Positions 1-7,324 of a stretch of DNA of 64,000 nt are shown here, one piece after another. The stretch's first letter is position 1, and each line of letters begins with the position of its first letter. The notes below the pieces were generated by a model. That model made no database searches, had not been told where the DNA came from, and was given only the letters and a program-made list of their open reading frames with translations. Source of the stretch: Tetramitus jugosus (taxonomy: Eukaryota; Heterolobosea; Eutetramitea; Acrasida; Vahlkampfiidae); NCBI GenBank assembly GCA_937625935.1, contig OW569358.1, positions 124,001-188,000 on the forward strand. The letters run 5' to 3'. The position numbers and the translations under genes are program-made.

Positions 1-1
1 C

Positions 2-1856
2 AATCAATCAGCTGTTGTGGAGTTACCGAAGTCATTTCTCAGGTCGGTGCTAGATGTAGTAGAAGATGTAGATAAAGGAGTTACATTGGATCAGATTGAT
101 ACTCTGTTGCATTCGATATTGGTGGAGCTGTTAGCAAAGGAATCTCATTGCTTCTCTGACTTGGAGAAGATATTATTTATTCGATACTCATTGAGTCAAA
201 AGTCAATCCGAGCTCACGATAAACATTTGTTTGTAATACGCGAGAAAGAGATGGATTTGGCGAAGAGTGAACTCATCGATCAAGAGAGAAGAATCGTAGA
301 GTTAGCAGAGGTATGTTGTGTGAATGTTATACAAATAATCAAACCAAAATCAATACTAAACTTGAAGCACAATAATACAGTTACTAACGGTGAAGGAGAA
401 AGAAACTCAGTTATGCCTGGACGAGAAAGCGGAGTTAAATCTCCAGATCCAGCAATTGAAAGAAAAGGTATCAGATCTTGGAGCTCAATCCAACTCACTA
501 TTAGGACAACTTTCTGAGGAGAAGGATAGATATTCGTCATTAGAGAGTGAGTTCAATTTATACAAGACCACCGCTGAGAGGAACGTTAAAAGATATGAAG
601 ATCAAATTCAGGATAAGGAAAAGGAGATCGAAGATCTGAATCGAAAGATATCGTCGATGCATAAGAGCGATAGTGATAAAAGTACAGCAAGGCTGAAGAA
701 CACCATAAACGAGATGAGAAAGAGGGAAGATGATATCTTACTGAATCTAGAGAAGAAGCGCATGGAAGACAGGAAATGGTATGGAAATCAGATTATGATA
801 CTGGAGACAGATAGAGATATGTACTACAATCAATGTTGTACTCTTCAGGATGAATTAGCGGGCATACATCAGGAATATGAACGTTGTTTGAAGGACAAAG
901 ACGAAGCAATTGATGAGATGAGAAAGAAATTAGAAGAGGTCGTGAGCTCTGTTAAGAGCAGAGAACAGAATTCGGAAGCAAAGAAAAATAAGAGTTCAGA
1001 TAGTGTTGACAAGGTTGAGAAGCGAGATAGAGATATTAAGGAGCTTCAGGAGGAGCTACTTGCTATTGAAGTGAGAGATGACTCCGCATGGAAACAACTT
1101 ACAGATTTGTTAACTGCAATGCAAAAGAAAATGGAGGAAGCAAAGAATATATCTGTGTTAAGTCGGCAGATTTTGTTCAATGACACCACTGGGAGTCCAG
1201 ATAAAGCTAGTCGAAGTATGGATAGACGGGTGTTATTCTCTCCGAAGTTAACTGACTTGGATCTTCTGAATGCGTCGAATGCAAGTCAGGAAGAAAATGA
1301 TGATCAAAATCCTCTCGAAATTAGGCATCAACTATCACCAATTGTCTTATCTAATCATGGCGAGTCAGCTCTTTTGTCTCCAATGTCTCGTTTAGTGGAC
1401 AAAGAGTACAATAGTAAATACAACCAAGTTGTACAGGATCTGGAAACCAAATTGGAAGAGCTCCAGTCCGAAAACCAATTACTTCGATCAAAGCTCGATG
1501 TCTTGAATGATGAATTGCTCGAGAGAACAGAGAAACTCCACATCCTCGAAGAAGAACACCTTCAAGCATCTCAAGCCTCTTCCAATGCCTCACACGAAGA
1601 GGAGGACTCAAAAACTCACAAGGATTCTTACATGAGGATCAAACGAAGAGAATACGAAGCTCTCCTCTGTGAAAGTAGAGAACTTCAGGAGAGATACCAC
1701 CAAAAGTTCTCTCGCTACAAGAAAGAGATTGGATCACTCCAGGCACAGCTCGACAGCTTTGCTCGAGAACGCAGCAGCTACGAAAGACGGTTGGCGAGTC
1801 TCCTCGATGAAAAGCAAGAAACTGATCTCAAACTCTACATGGTTCGCAATCAATAG
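2..1856 (+). CDS. coiled-coil protein, 5' end outside the window
   Basis: The reading frame is open at the left edge (no stop from base 2, no ATG), so the N-terminus lies upstream. A GTATGT donor at 311 and an acceptor after 410 remove about 100 nt; TACTAAC at 382-388 is a good branch point and supports that acceptor. Exon 2 runs to a TAG at 1856. The visible part, about 584 residues, is charged and rich in Glu, Lys, Gln and Leu. It has long heptad-like coiled coils in the first half and again near the C-terminus, separated by a Ser/Asn-rich linker (codons around 1190-1390) with several Ser-Pro sites. I recognise no catalytic domain. It could be a centrosomal, golgin-like or tethering protein, but coiled-coil composition alone cannot decide this. 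Confidence 0.75.
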
Positions 1857-1967
1857 GCACAAAGACACACAAAGGATAACACGTGTCCAAAAACTGTTTC
1901 AGTAAAAAAAGATGGTGGTCATGATCTCCAAAAAACCAAAGCACACTTCACATCACCACCACTCGGC

Positions 1968-3680
1968 ATGTCACACCAAAAGAAGAGCAATAACAATAAA
2001 CCAAAAGTAAAAACCACTTTTTCAATGAGATTTGTGTTGCTAACCAGTTCGATCGTCCTATTGGTCTCCATTCTCACTTGGTGGTGGCTGTTCAATCACA
2101 CTGATGTGATCACCACACAGTTCAGACAGACAAATGAGCATGAGGATGATCCCTTTCCCATTACCTTTCGCATCAAACAAGCCATCAAAAATGATTTATT
2201 GCGGTATTCATTGTTGCAAGAGCAGCGAGAGCAAAATGATAAGCTCACTGTAGCGATTGGCTACAATTCCAATGTAGATTTGGTTGTCAAGGCCATTCCT
2301 GTTTTGAATCAATTGTTGTTGATGACAACTAATATTACTACATTGGAGACAAGTGATGAGTTGTTGTTGAATGCACCATCATCATTAGATGAAGAGTCAT
2401 ACTGCAATGCCTTGTTTTCCGTGCAGCAATTTGTTCATTGTTTTGTACGGTTCTTCAGAGAGGGCAGTGGAGTAGAGCGATTCGTGTTGAATGAAACCAT
2501 GTTCGAACAAGTTATTTCGACCTCTGTTTTGCAAGAGGACAATGAGTTTCATATCGGTGGTAATGCAGCACTCATGGCAGTCAAGTTTGCAAAGGAACAA
2601 TGGAAAAGAGTGTTTTTGACTGGTGGCACGATTGGTGATCGATTGAGACAATTGTTGGCACAGTACTCGAACAAGATTCAATTCGTGACACATGAGAGCC
2701 TTAACAGTAAACAAGAGCACTCTGGCGAGAAGAAGGACGAGATTCATTTAATTATGGAGTATGATAAGAATGAGGAGTTTGCTGGATATTTTGCACCGAG
2801 AGCGAATCGGTTTATTGTGACTCGTGATATCAGTAATGCAGAGTTTTATTCTCTCGATCAATTCCATCGAGTCATTGATCAGAATATTAGAGATATTGAC
2901 TTGGTTGTGCTGAGTGGATTTCATTTGTTAGACGGAGAGACGAATACTACGAGACGAGAGCACATGATGCAAAGAATTTCAGAAAAGATAGCCAAAACCT
3001 TTCACATCAAAGAACACAAGAAGAAACATTTCATGATGCATCTAGAGCTCGCATCCATAGGACAAGAGAAGATTTATAATGAGATTGGAAAGTACATATT
3101 CCCCTATATTCATTCAATCGGTTTGAACGAGCAAGAGTTGAGCTCATTGTATAGGGCTACTCATAGTTCTTTACCAAAATTGAAATCAATTGCCCAGGTC
3201 ATACCCAATATCGCACAAGTAACCATTGCACTGTCCCATGTCATGAAAACATTCGGTAGCATTGAACGAATTCACTTCCACAGCTTGGCTTATCACTTAT
3301 TGGTTGTGCGTCAAAACAACAGCAACACTGCCGCTAATCTTGCCGCTGTTTCTTCTAGCTCTCTGGCTGCTTGCTCCCAGGCATGTGGATTCGACGATCC
3401 AAATGATATTGAACCAGAAAAAGTTGATATATTGTTCCACTGGGAGGAACAACAACCAATCATTCAAAAGTTTTCTCATTTATTCTCTCGCGTACAGTTC
3501 TATGGAGCCAAAGAGCCATCCATGGTACAATGGACCAATGACGGATTCGAATTCTTCTTGGCACCTGTACTCGTGTGCAAGAAGACCATCAAAACTGTAG
3601 GACTGGGTGATGCAATATCGACAGCAGGACTCAGTGCGCAATTGAAAGTGGAACAGCATAGGAGATCACTCATTCATTGA
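1968..3680 (+). CDS. ADPGK: ADP-dependent glucokinase-like protein (ADPGK)
   Basis: Single-exon ORF of 570 aa from an ATG at 1968. Residues about 20-45 form a hydrophobic signal anchor (TWWWLF region), as in eukaryotic ADPGK, which sits at the ER membrane. Family landmarks appear in order: an early sugar-contact block (IGYNSNVDLVV), IGGNAALMAV, a central block ending RFIVTRD, VVLSGFHLLDG, and GLGDAIS near the C-terminus. That last block carries the catalytic Asp of the ribokinase-like ADP kinases. Known role of the family: phosphorylates glucose with ADP as donor. Poly-Ser/Ala/Asn insertions around residues 440-470 are low-complexity loops. It converges on the next gene with only about 100 bp between stop codons. 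Confidence 0.85.
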   Translation: MSHQKKSNNNKPKVKTTFSMRFVLLTSSIVLLVSILTWWWLFNHTDVITTQFRQTNEHEDDPFPITFRIKQAIKNDLLRYSLLQEQREQNDKLTVAIGYNSNVDLVVKAIPVLNQLLLMTTNITTLETSDELLLNAPSSLDEESYCNALFSVQQFVHCFVRFFREGSGVERFVLNETMFEQVISTSVLQEDNEFHIGGNAALMAVKFAKEQWKRVFLTGGTIGDRLRQLLAQYSNKIQFVTHESLNSKQEHSGEKKDEIHLIMEYDKNEEFAGYFAPRANRFIVTRDISNAEFYSLDQFHRVIDQNIRDIDLVVLSGFHLLDGETNTTRREHMMQRISEKIAKTFHIKEHKKKHFMMHLELASIGQEKIYNEIGKYIFPYIHSIGLNEQELSSLYRATHSSLPKLKSIAQVIPNIAQVTIALSHVMKTFGSIERIHFHSLAYHLLVVRQNNSNTAANLAAVSSSSLAACSQACGFDDPNDIEPEKVDILFHWEEQQPIIQKFSHLFSRVQFYGAKEPSMVQWTNDGFEFFLAPVLVCKKTIKTVGLGDAISTAGLSAQLKVEQHRRSLIH

Positions 3681-3779
3681 TAAATGGATGGATGGAGGAT
3701 AGTAATGGACTGTGTTGTGCCATCCTTCATGGAGTGATTTTCAATGTCAAGGATCAAATGAGTATGTTGTTGTAAAACT

Positions 3780-4613
3780 TTATTGTTTTTCCTTTACTTT
3801 ATTTGAACGGTCACTTTTGTCATTGTTCGCTGCGGCACTGACGGGAGACACTGTGGACGACCTTCTTGCACTCATGAGTGTTTCACTTGCCTGTTGGTGT
3901 GGTTGAGGTTGGGGCTGATTCATTTGACTCGTGGACAATAGTTGTTGCAGTTGGTGCAAGTGTGTCAATGTGGTTGTGCTGCTTCTCCGCCGACCGAGTC
4001 CAGCAGGCAACGATACTCTCCTGGATAAAACGCAGGTGGATGATGAGGCAGTTGGGAACTGTGTGGATGAAGATGAAGCAGGTGACAGTGATGCAGTAAT
4101 ATGATCAAAGAGTCCAAAGTTTGTTGAACTTGGCTGTGGGGTCATGGGTGTGTGTGGCGTTCTTGGTGTGCGAGGGCTCAGTTGTACCATGAGCTCGTTG
4201 GCTGCTCCCATCTTCCATTTCATTTGTCTGTTGGCTTCATCCAGGTCAACAACCACATCTGCTTCTTCTTGAATTTTTGTTTCCTCGGTTGAGATTGATT
4301 TAGTGGATCGGTGATGATTCTGTTGGTTGAATTGAACTTGAGGACCTTCTATGATTTTGGATGATGTTATCACAGTGGTGTTGTTGGTTGTTGTGGTTGC
4401 AGAGTTAATACATGTTAATTCCCTCGGAATGGATATGGGCGGTGTATTGCCTCTCATTTTCCAGGTTGACTCCGCGTCAACCGGTTTGTCCTGTGGTTGT
4501 TTATCGCGAAGGTTCTTAGTGGTTGGATTGAACAACAGGACTGGTTGATGGTGTCTGGTTTGGTAATTCTTAGTTGTTTCTACCATTATGTTATTGTTCC
4601 AGAATATGCGCAC
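3780..4613 (-). CDS. low-complexity protein, function unknown
   Basis: ORF of 277 aa from an ATG at 4613, rich in Ser, Thr, Gln and Asn, with a run of TPRTPHTPMTP-type proline-directed sites in the middle. No fold is recognised. An additional open frame lies upstream on the same strand (about 4878 to 4586). It joins this frame if a GTGCGC donor near 4629 is spliced to an acceptor CAG near 4560. The upstream part looks more like ordered protein (GDSLGMVELGCGT, then PINGKQFSFTFHPGQ), so the true gene may start there. The upstream frame ends where a retroelement fragment begins, so its 5' end may have been lost or displaced by insertion. The donor is weak, and I treat the two-exon model as possible only. 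Confidence 0.45.
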   Translation of the reverse strand: MRIFWNNNIMVETTKNYQTRHHQPVLLFNPTTKNLRDKQPQDKPVDAESTWKMRGNTPPISIPRELTCINSATTTTNNTTVITSSKIIEGPQVQFNQQNHHRSTKSISTEETKIQEEADVVVDLDEANRQMKWKMGAANELMVQLSPRTPRTPHTPMTPQPSSTNFGLFDHITASLSPASSSSTQFPTASSSTCVLSRRVSLPAGLGRRRSSTTTLTHLHQLQQLLSTSQMNQPQPQPHQQASETLMSARRSSTVSPVSAAANNDKSDRSNKVKEKQ

Positions 4614-4859
4614 TTGATTTGAGTTTGTATCAGCAAATCCTTTTTGAATGACGGTGGAGTGAATAGTTGACCTGGATGGAATGTGAATGAGAATTGTTTT
4701 CCGTTAATTGGAAAAGTCCTCAAACACTCGCTGACCAAACGATCAATTGTGGTCCCACAGCCAAGTTCAACCATGCCCAACGAGTCACCTGACAAAATTC
4801 TTGAATCTTGTTGTATTACCAAAAATGCTCTGGCTAGATCTATTTTGGTTGTATTTTTC

Positions 4860-5028
4860 CGACTAGCAGTTTTTTGCGGTCACTTATGCGACTGTGCAGA
4901 ACAAAGCTACCTTTCCTATTGATGACTTGGACTCGGTTGAGCCAGTCACCAAAACCTCTCCTTTTTCTTGCCAAAGACGACGGAGAGACACCATGACCGC
5001 GAGCAGTAACTACTAAATTTTTCTAGGA
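4860..5028 (-). mobile_element. unit D: truncated copy of the ORF1-type element
   Basis: Read on the minus strand this segment matches the 5' third of the intact ORF1 of unit A. Shared blocks are GVSPSSLARK against GVSQSSLARK and GDWLNRVQVI in both. The copy contains frame-breaking indels and is cut at both ends: it starts at the equivalent of codon 35 or so and stops near the sequence encoding the end of the first RNA-binding-like unit. It lies immediately downstream of a 12-base match to the target-site duplication (5029-5040). It is a dead fragment. Confidence 0.7.
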
Positions 5029-5040
5029 TTTTCAGGTTCG
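5029..5040. repeat. third, imperfect copy of the target-site repeat
   Basis: TTTTCAGGTTCG matches the first 12 of 15 bases of the duplication at 5821-5835 and 7153-7167. It is followed by GTTG and then the poly(T) of unit C. Its place directly beyond the poly(A) end of unit C is what a target-site duplication of the B+C insertion would look like. Confidence 0.6.
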
Positions 5041-5125
5041 GTTGTTTTTTTTTTTTTTTGATACAACGCGCAGTTACTCTTTATTGCTCTGTCTTACTTT
5101 CTTTTAGTTGCCAGATGGTCCTTGT

Positions 5126-5179
5126 GACGCTCGAAGAGCGTCTCCTCTTTCTTGTTAGTAACGCTCGTAGAGCGTTACT
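5126..5179. repeat. pair of GTA/GAA-loop hairpins at the 3' end of unit C
   Basis: Two perfect inverted repeats: GACGCTC-GAA-GAGCGTC at 5126-5142, and AACGCTC-GTA-GAGCGTT extended by three more paired bases at 5157-5179. The second overlaps the last codons of the small ORF. Equivalent hairpins occur in units B and A. Confidence 0.85.
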
Positions 5180-5390
5180 ACTGTTTGCAGTCCTTTGATT
5201 GCTGGTAGAGTCTGTGCAGCACTGTGATGCAGCGACTCCAGCACACAAAACCACGGGCCTTTCGCTGCGCCACTTCTTGTTTCATCCCATTTTTCGTCAG
5301 TGCATCCATCACCTGGTCGACAGCTTCGTTTTCTAATCCCATCATTCCCATGAGGTACTCCTTGCTCGACTTCCTCGGCATGGGCCACAT
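5178..5390 (-). CDS. small protein of unit C, paralogue of the unit B protein
   Basis: About 70 aa from the first ATG at 5390. It contains SKEYLMGMMG, NGMK, a (K/R)KA(R/K).FV block and TVLHRLYQQSK, all matched at the same spacing in the unit B product (SKEYLQGMMG, NGMK, TTLHQLFTSTK). It is basic and probably helical. I recognise no known family. Both copies are open over the shared region, which suggests selection on the protein or a recent origin. Confidence 0.5.
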   Translation of the reverse strand: MWPMPRKSSKEYLMGMMGLENEAVDQVMDALTKNGMKQEVAQRKARGFVCWSRCITVLHRLYQQSKDCKQ

Positions 5391-5502
5391 GAATCCGTTT
5401 CTGAACAGCACTTTGTCAAACCGTAATGTGATGGTTTTTTTTTTTTTTTTTTTTTAATACAACTATTGCAGTTGCGCTTTTTATTGTCTTTCGTTTGCAT
5501 TA

Positions 5503-5573
5503 GCCAACGCTCGTAGAGCGTTGGCCCTGGTTATCTGTACATTATTTCCCAATGATGCTCGTAGAGCGACATT
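5503..5573. repeat. pair of GTA-loop hairpins at the 3' end of unit B
   Basis: A perfect inverted repeat CCAACGCTC-GTA-GAGCGTTGG, with one more pair, lies at 5503-5525. An interrupted one with core GCTC-GTA-GAGC is at 5551-5573. The loop and the inner stem are the same as in unit C, while the outer stem bases differ but still pair, which points to conserved RNA structure. Confidence 0.8.
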
Positions 5574-5802
5574 GCTTCTGTTTCTCCTTGGTTGACGTGA
5601 ACAGTTGATGGAGGGTCGTAAGACACCTCCGCTTCACACTGTTCACAAATGTTTTTGCTTTCTTGGCAGCCATTGACTTCTTCATTCCGTTAAGTACCAA
5701 GCCATCTTTCTGTTCGTTGGCATCTACTTCGATACCCATCATTCCTTGCAGGTATTCTTTGCTGGTTTTTCTTATCGGTCTTCGCGACAATTTTCCTTCC
5801 AT
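5542..5802 (-). CDS. small protein of unit B, paralogue of the unit C protein
   Basis: About 86 aa from an ATG at 5802 (the frame is open three bases further up at a TTG). Shares SKEYL.GMMG, NGMK and TLH.L with the unit C protein but has a longer C-terminal tail that reads through the first hairpin. Basic, no Cys pattern, no membrane segment. Function unknown. Confidence 0.5.
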   Translation of the reverse strand: MEGKLSRRPIRKTSKEYLQGMMGIEVDANEQKDGLVLNGMKKSMAAKKAKTFVNSVKRRCLTTLHQLFTSTKEKQKQCRSTSIIGK

Positions 5803-5820
5803 CAACCGCTTGTGATGGGG

Positions 5821-5833
5821 TTTTCAGGTTCGC

Positions 5834-5835
<2 letters not shown>
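5821..5835. repeat. target-site duplication, distal copy
   Basis: TTTTCAGGTTCGCAG, identical over 15 bases to 7153-7167. The two copies bracket unit A exactly: poly(A) end at 5836, 5' end at 7152. This is the classic mark of target-primed reverse transcription. Confidence 0.85.
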
Positions 5836-5864
<29 letters not shown>

Positions 5865-5879
5865 GTTCCATACAACCAA

Positions 5880-5947
5880 GTGTGCGCAAGCACACGATTG
5901 CTCATTTATTGACTTGTTTTGTGAGTGACCCGTAGGGCGTCGCTCAC
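5880..5947. repeat. hairpins at the 3' end of unit A
   Basis: Stem 1 is GTGTGC-GCAA-GCACAC at 5880-5895. Stem 2 spans 5921-5947 with outer arms GTGAG/CTCAC and core CCC-GTA-GGG. The GTA loop flanked by a short GC stem is shared with units B and C, although the flanking sequence is otherwise different. Confidence 0.65.
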
Positions 5948-5978
5948 TCTTCTTCTCTTGTTGTCCCCGACGGTGCAC

Positions 5979-7127
5979 CTACAGGTTGGAAGAATCACTC
6001 AGGTGAGTGTTTTGATTGATGCCCTTCATCAAAGAGCGTAACCTTGTAGTAGGACCGCCGATGGACACAGAGCCATCTGTTGTTGTTTTCTTGTTTTGGG
6101 CCTTGTTGCTCCTCAGATCACCCAGTGTGATCCTAGCACTCCTCTTCTTGTTGTCATTGAGTTGTGGACTTTGAATCTCCTTTTCGGAGTCGTCGTCCAC
6201 ATCCACAATGACTGGTTCGTCCTCAGTCAAACCATACCTTTTGCGTGCACTGGCCAGTGCCAATGCAGCAATTTCCTTCTTCGCTCTAGCAAACACTGGA
6301 GAAGTGGCATTCACTTGCTCCAGGATTTGCTGATTTTCAGCGCTGAGCTGTGCAACAGGCACTGTTGGCAGTGGTGTTGCACTCCTTTGTTCTTCTGTCT
6401 CCATCAGACCAGGAGCAGTTCTTTGTGCAACTTCTTGTTCCGGTATCGGAACCGGTTTGTTGCCCTCTTGGCCCTTTGTCTTTGCCAATTCCTTGGTGAG
6501 TTCTGTGACCTGTCGACGCAGTGCGTCAACCACCGTCAGCAGCTCCTCGTACATCTTTGTCAACCTCTTGTTGACGGCCTTGAGAGGATCATGTGGCCTC
6601 TCGACGTATCGAGTGACCGTGGCCTTTACCTTGTTCTCTCCGGTGAGCACTGCTTGTGCATAGGTTTCATCACCCATGACCACGAAAGCAGTGTCACGCT
6701 TCTTGAGCACACTGGCGACCTTTTCAGGTCCCAGTAGCTTCTTGATGTCGTCCACTGACATGTTCTTCATGCCATGGACGACCACCTTTCTTGTGCAATC
6801 AACACTGCGCTTGGGTGCAGCAGTGCTATTGCCAATCCTCCTTTGCTTGTTGAACAAATCAACAAAGTCATAGATGCGGTCACCCTTGACCGTCACCCAT
6901 GCAACAAAGCGTTGCTGGCCTTTCCTTTTGATGACTTGGACTCGGTTGAGCCAGTCACCAAACTCCTCTCCAATCTTTCTTGCCAAAGATGACTGAGAGA
7001 CGCCATTACCGTTGCCAGTAATGACGACCTCTCTGTCACTTGGCCTCGTGCCTTTCCGTGCAGTGGTCCACACTGCATAACGGCTGTTGCCGTATTCCTT
7101 CACCAAATTTGTTGAATCACCAGACAT
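5979..7127 (-). CDS. ORF1-like protein of a retroelement
   Basis: 382 aa from an ATG at 7127. Residues about 30-90 and 110-170 each have a beta-alpha-beta look (REVVITGNG ... RFVAWVTV, then KVVVHGMKN ... AFVVMGDE). I read these as two RRM-like RNA-binding units. Residues about 190-235 are a coiled coil (KRLTKMYEELLTVVDALRRQVTEL). The C-terminal third is disordered and basic. RNA-binding units plus a coiled coil are the parts of an ORF1 RNA chaperone of LINE-type elements, though here in a different order from L1. The ORF is intact, whereas the copy in unit D is broken. Assignment rests on architecture and on the insertion structure, not on a database match. Confidence 0.65.
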   Translation of the reverse strand: MSGDSTNLVKEYGNSRYAVWTTARKGTRPSDREVVITGNGNGVSQSSLARKIGEEFGDWLNRVQVIKRKGQQRFVAWVTVKGDRIYDFVDLFNKQRRIGNSTAAPKRSVDCTRKVVVHGMKNMSVDDIKKLLGPEKVASVLKKRDTAFVVMGDETYAQAVLTGENKVKATVTRYVERPHDPLKAVNKRLTKMYEELLTVVDALRRQVTELTKELAKTKGQEGNKPVPIPEQEVAQRTAPGLMETEEQRSATPLPTVPVAQLSAENQQILEQVNATSPVFARAKKEIAALALASARKRYGLTEDEPVIVDVDDDSEKEIQSPQLNDNKKRSARITLGDLRSNKAQNKKTTTDGSVSIGGPTTRLRSLMKGINQNTHLSDSSNL

Positions 7128-7152
7128 GTGATTCCGTTTTTTCTGCGTTTTT

Positions 7153-7167
7153 TTTTCAGGTTCGCAG
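7153..7167. repeat. target-site duplication, copy next to tRNA-Lys
   Basis: TTTTCAGGTTCGCAG, ending 28 bp before the first base of the tRNA. It contains the hexamer GGTTCG, which is also the core of a tRNA B box. Whether this matters for targeting is unknown. Confidence 0.85.
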
Positions 7168-7195
7168 TAATAATATGGTTTTTCTTGATATCCAA

Positions 7196-7268
7196 GCCCG
7201 TCTAGCTCAGTCGGTAGAGCGCAAGGCTCTTAACCTTGTGGTCGAGGGTTCGAGCCCCTCGGTGGGCG
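7196..7268 (+). tRNA. tRNA-Lys (anticodon CUU)
   Basis: A full 73-nt cloverleaf can be folded by eye. Acceptor stem 7196-7202 pairs with 7261-7267 with two G-U pairs, and the discriminator base is G at 7268. The D arm has GCTC/GAGC, the anticodon stem CAAGG/CCTTG carries the loop CTCTTAA with anticodon CTT at 7229-7231, and the T arm GAGGG/CCCTC has the loop TTCGAGC. No intron and no encoded CCA. Internal A and B boxes are present. It lies between the retroelement cluster and the lipid kinase gene. Confidence 0.97.
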
Positions 7269-7324
7269 ATGTACTTTTGGCTTTTCCGTTTACGGCTGGC
7301 TCTCGTGTCTGCAAGTTCCAAACA

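Larger units (their letters stand above)
5045..5434 (-). mobile_element. unit C: short poly(A)-tailed element with a small ORF
   Basis: On the minus strand this unit begins CCATCACATTACGG, encodes a small basic protein, then has two hairpins of the form CGCTC-G(T/A)A-GAGCG and ends in a 15-nt poly(A) (poly-T at 5045-5059) preceded by TTGTATC. Its start aligns with the start of unit B (CCATCACAAGCGG), so the 5' end is probably near complete. There is no target-site repeat between B and C: the poly(A) of B abuts the start of C. B and C therefore look like a head-to-tail dimer inserted together, or two insertions at the same nick. Confidence 0.7.
5435..5820 (-). mobile_element. unit B: short poly(A)-tailed element with a small ORF
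   Basis: On the minus strand it starts CCCCATCACAAGCGG directly after the target-site repeat at 5821-5835, encodes a small basic protein, has two GTA-loop hairpins and ends TTGTATT plus a 21-nt poly(A) (poly-T at 5435-5455). Size, layout and protein match unit C. Too short for a reverse transcriptase, so it must be mobilised by another element if it is mobile. Confidence 0.7.
5836..7152 (-). mobile_element. unit A: poly(A)-tailed retroelement with an ORF1-like gene only
   Basis: A 1.3-kb insertion with a 29-nt poly(A) (poly-T at 5836-5864) and a perfect 15-bp target-site duplication on both sides. It carries one intact 382-codon ORF and, between ORF and tail, a stem GTGTGC-GCAA-GCACAC (5880-5895) and an imperfect stem with the loop CCC-GTA-GGG (5921-5947). 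The tail is preceded by GGTTGTAT, close to TTGTAT in units B and C. No reverse transcriptase or endonuclease is encoded, so it is a non-autonomous or half-element. Its 5' end lies 43 bp upstream of the tRNA-Lys gene. Confidence 0.85.

Noticed and set aside
7040..7324. The open frame that runs through the tRNA gene into the lipid kinase.
   Set aside because: The tRNA folds perfectly and the kinase has its own ATG at 7325. The upstream open frame crosses the element's 5' end and the tRNA and is a chance reading.
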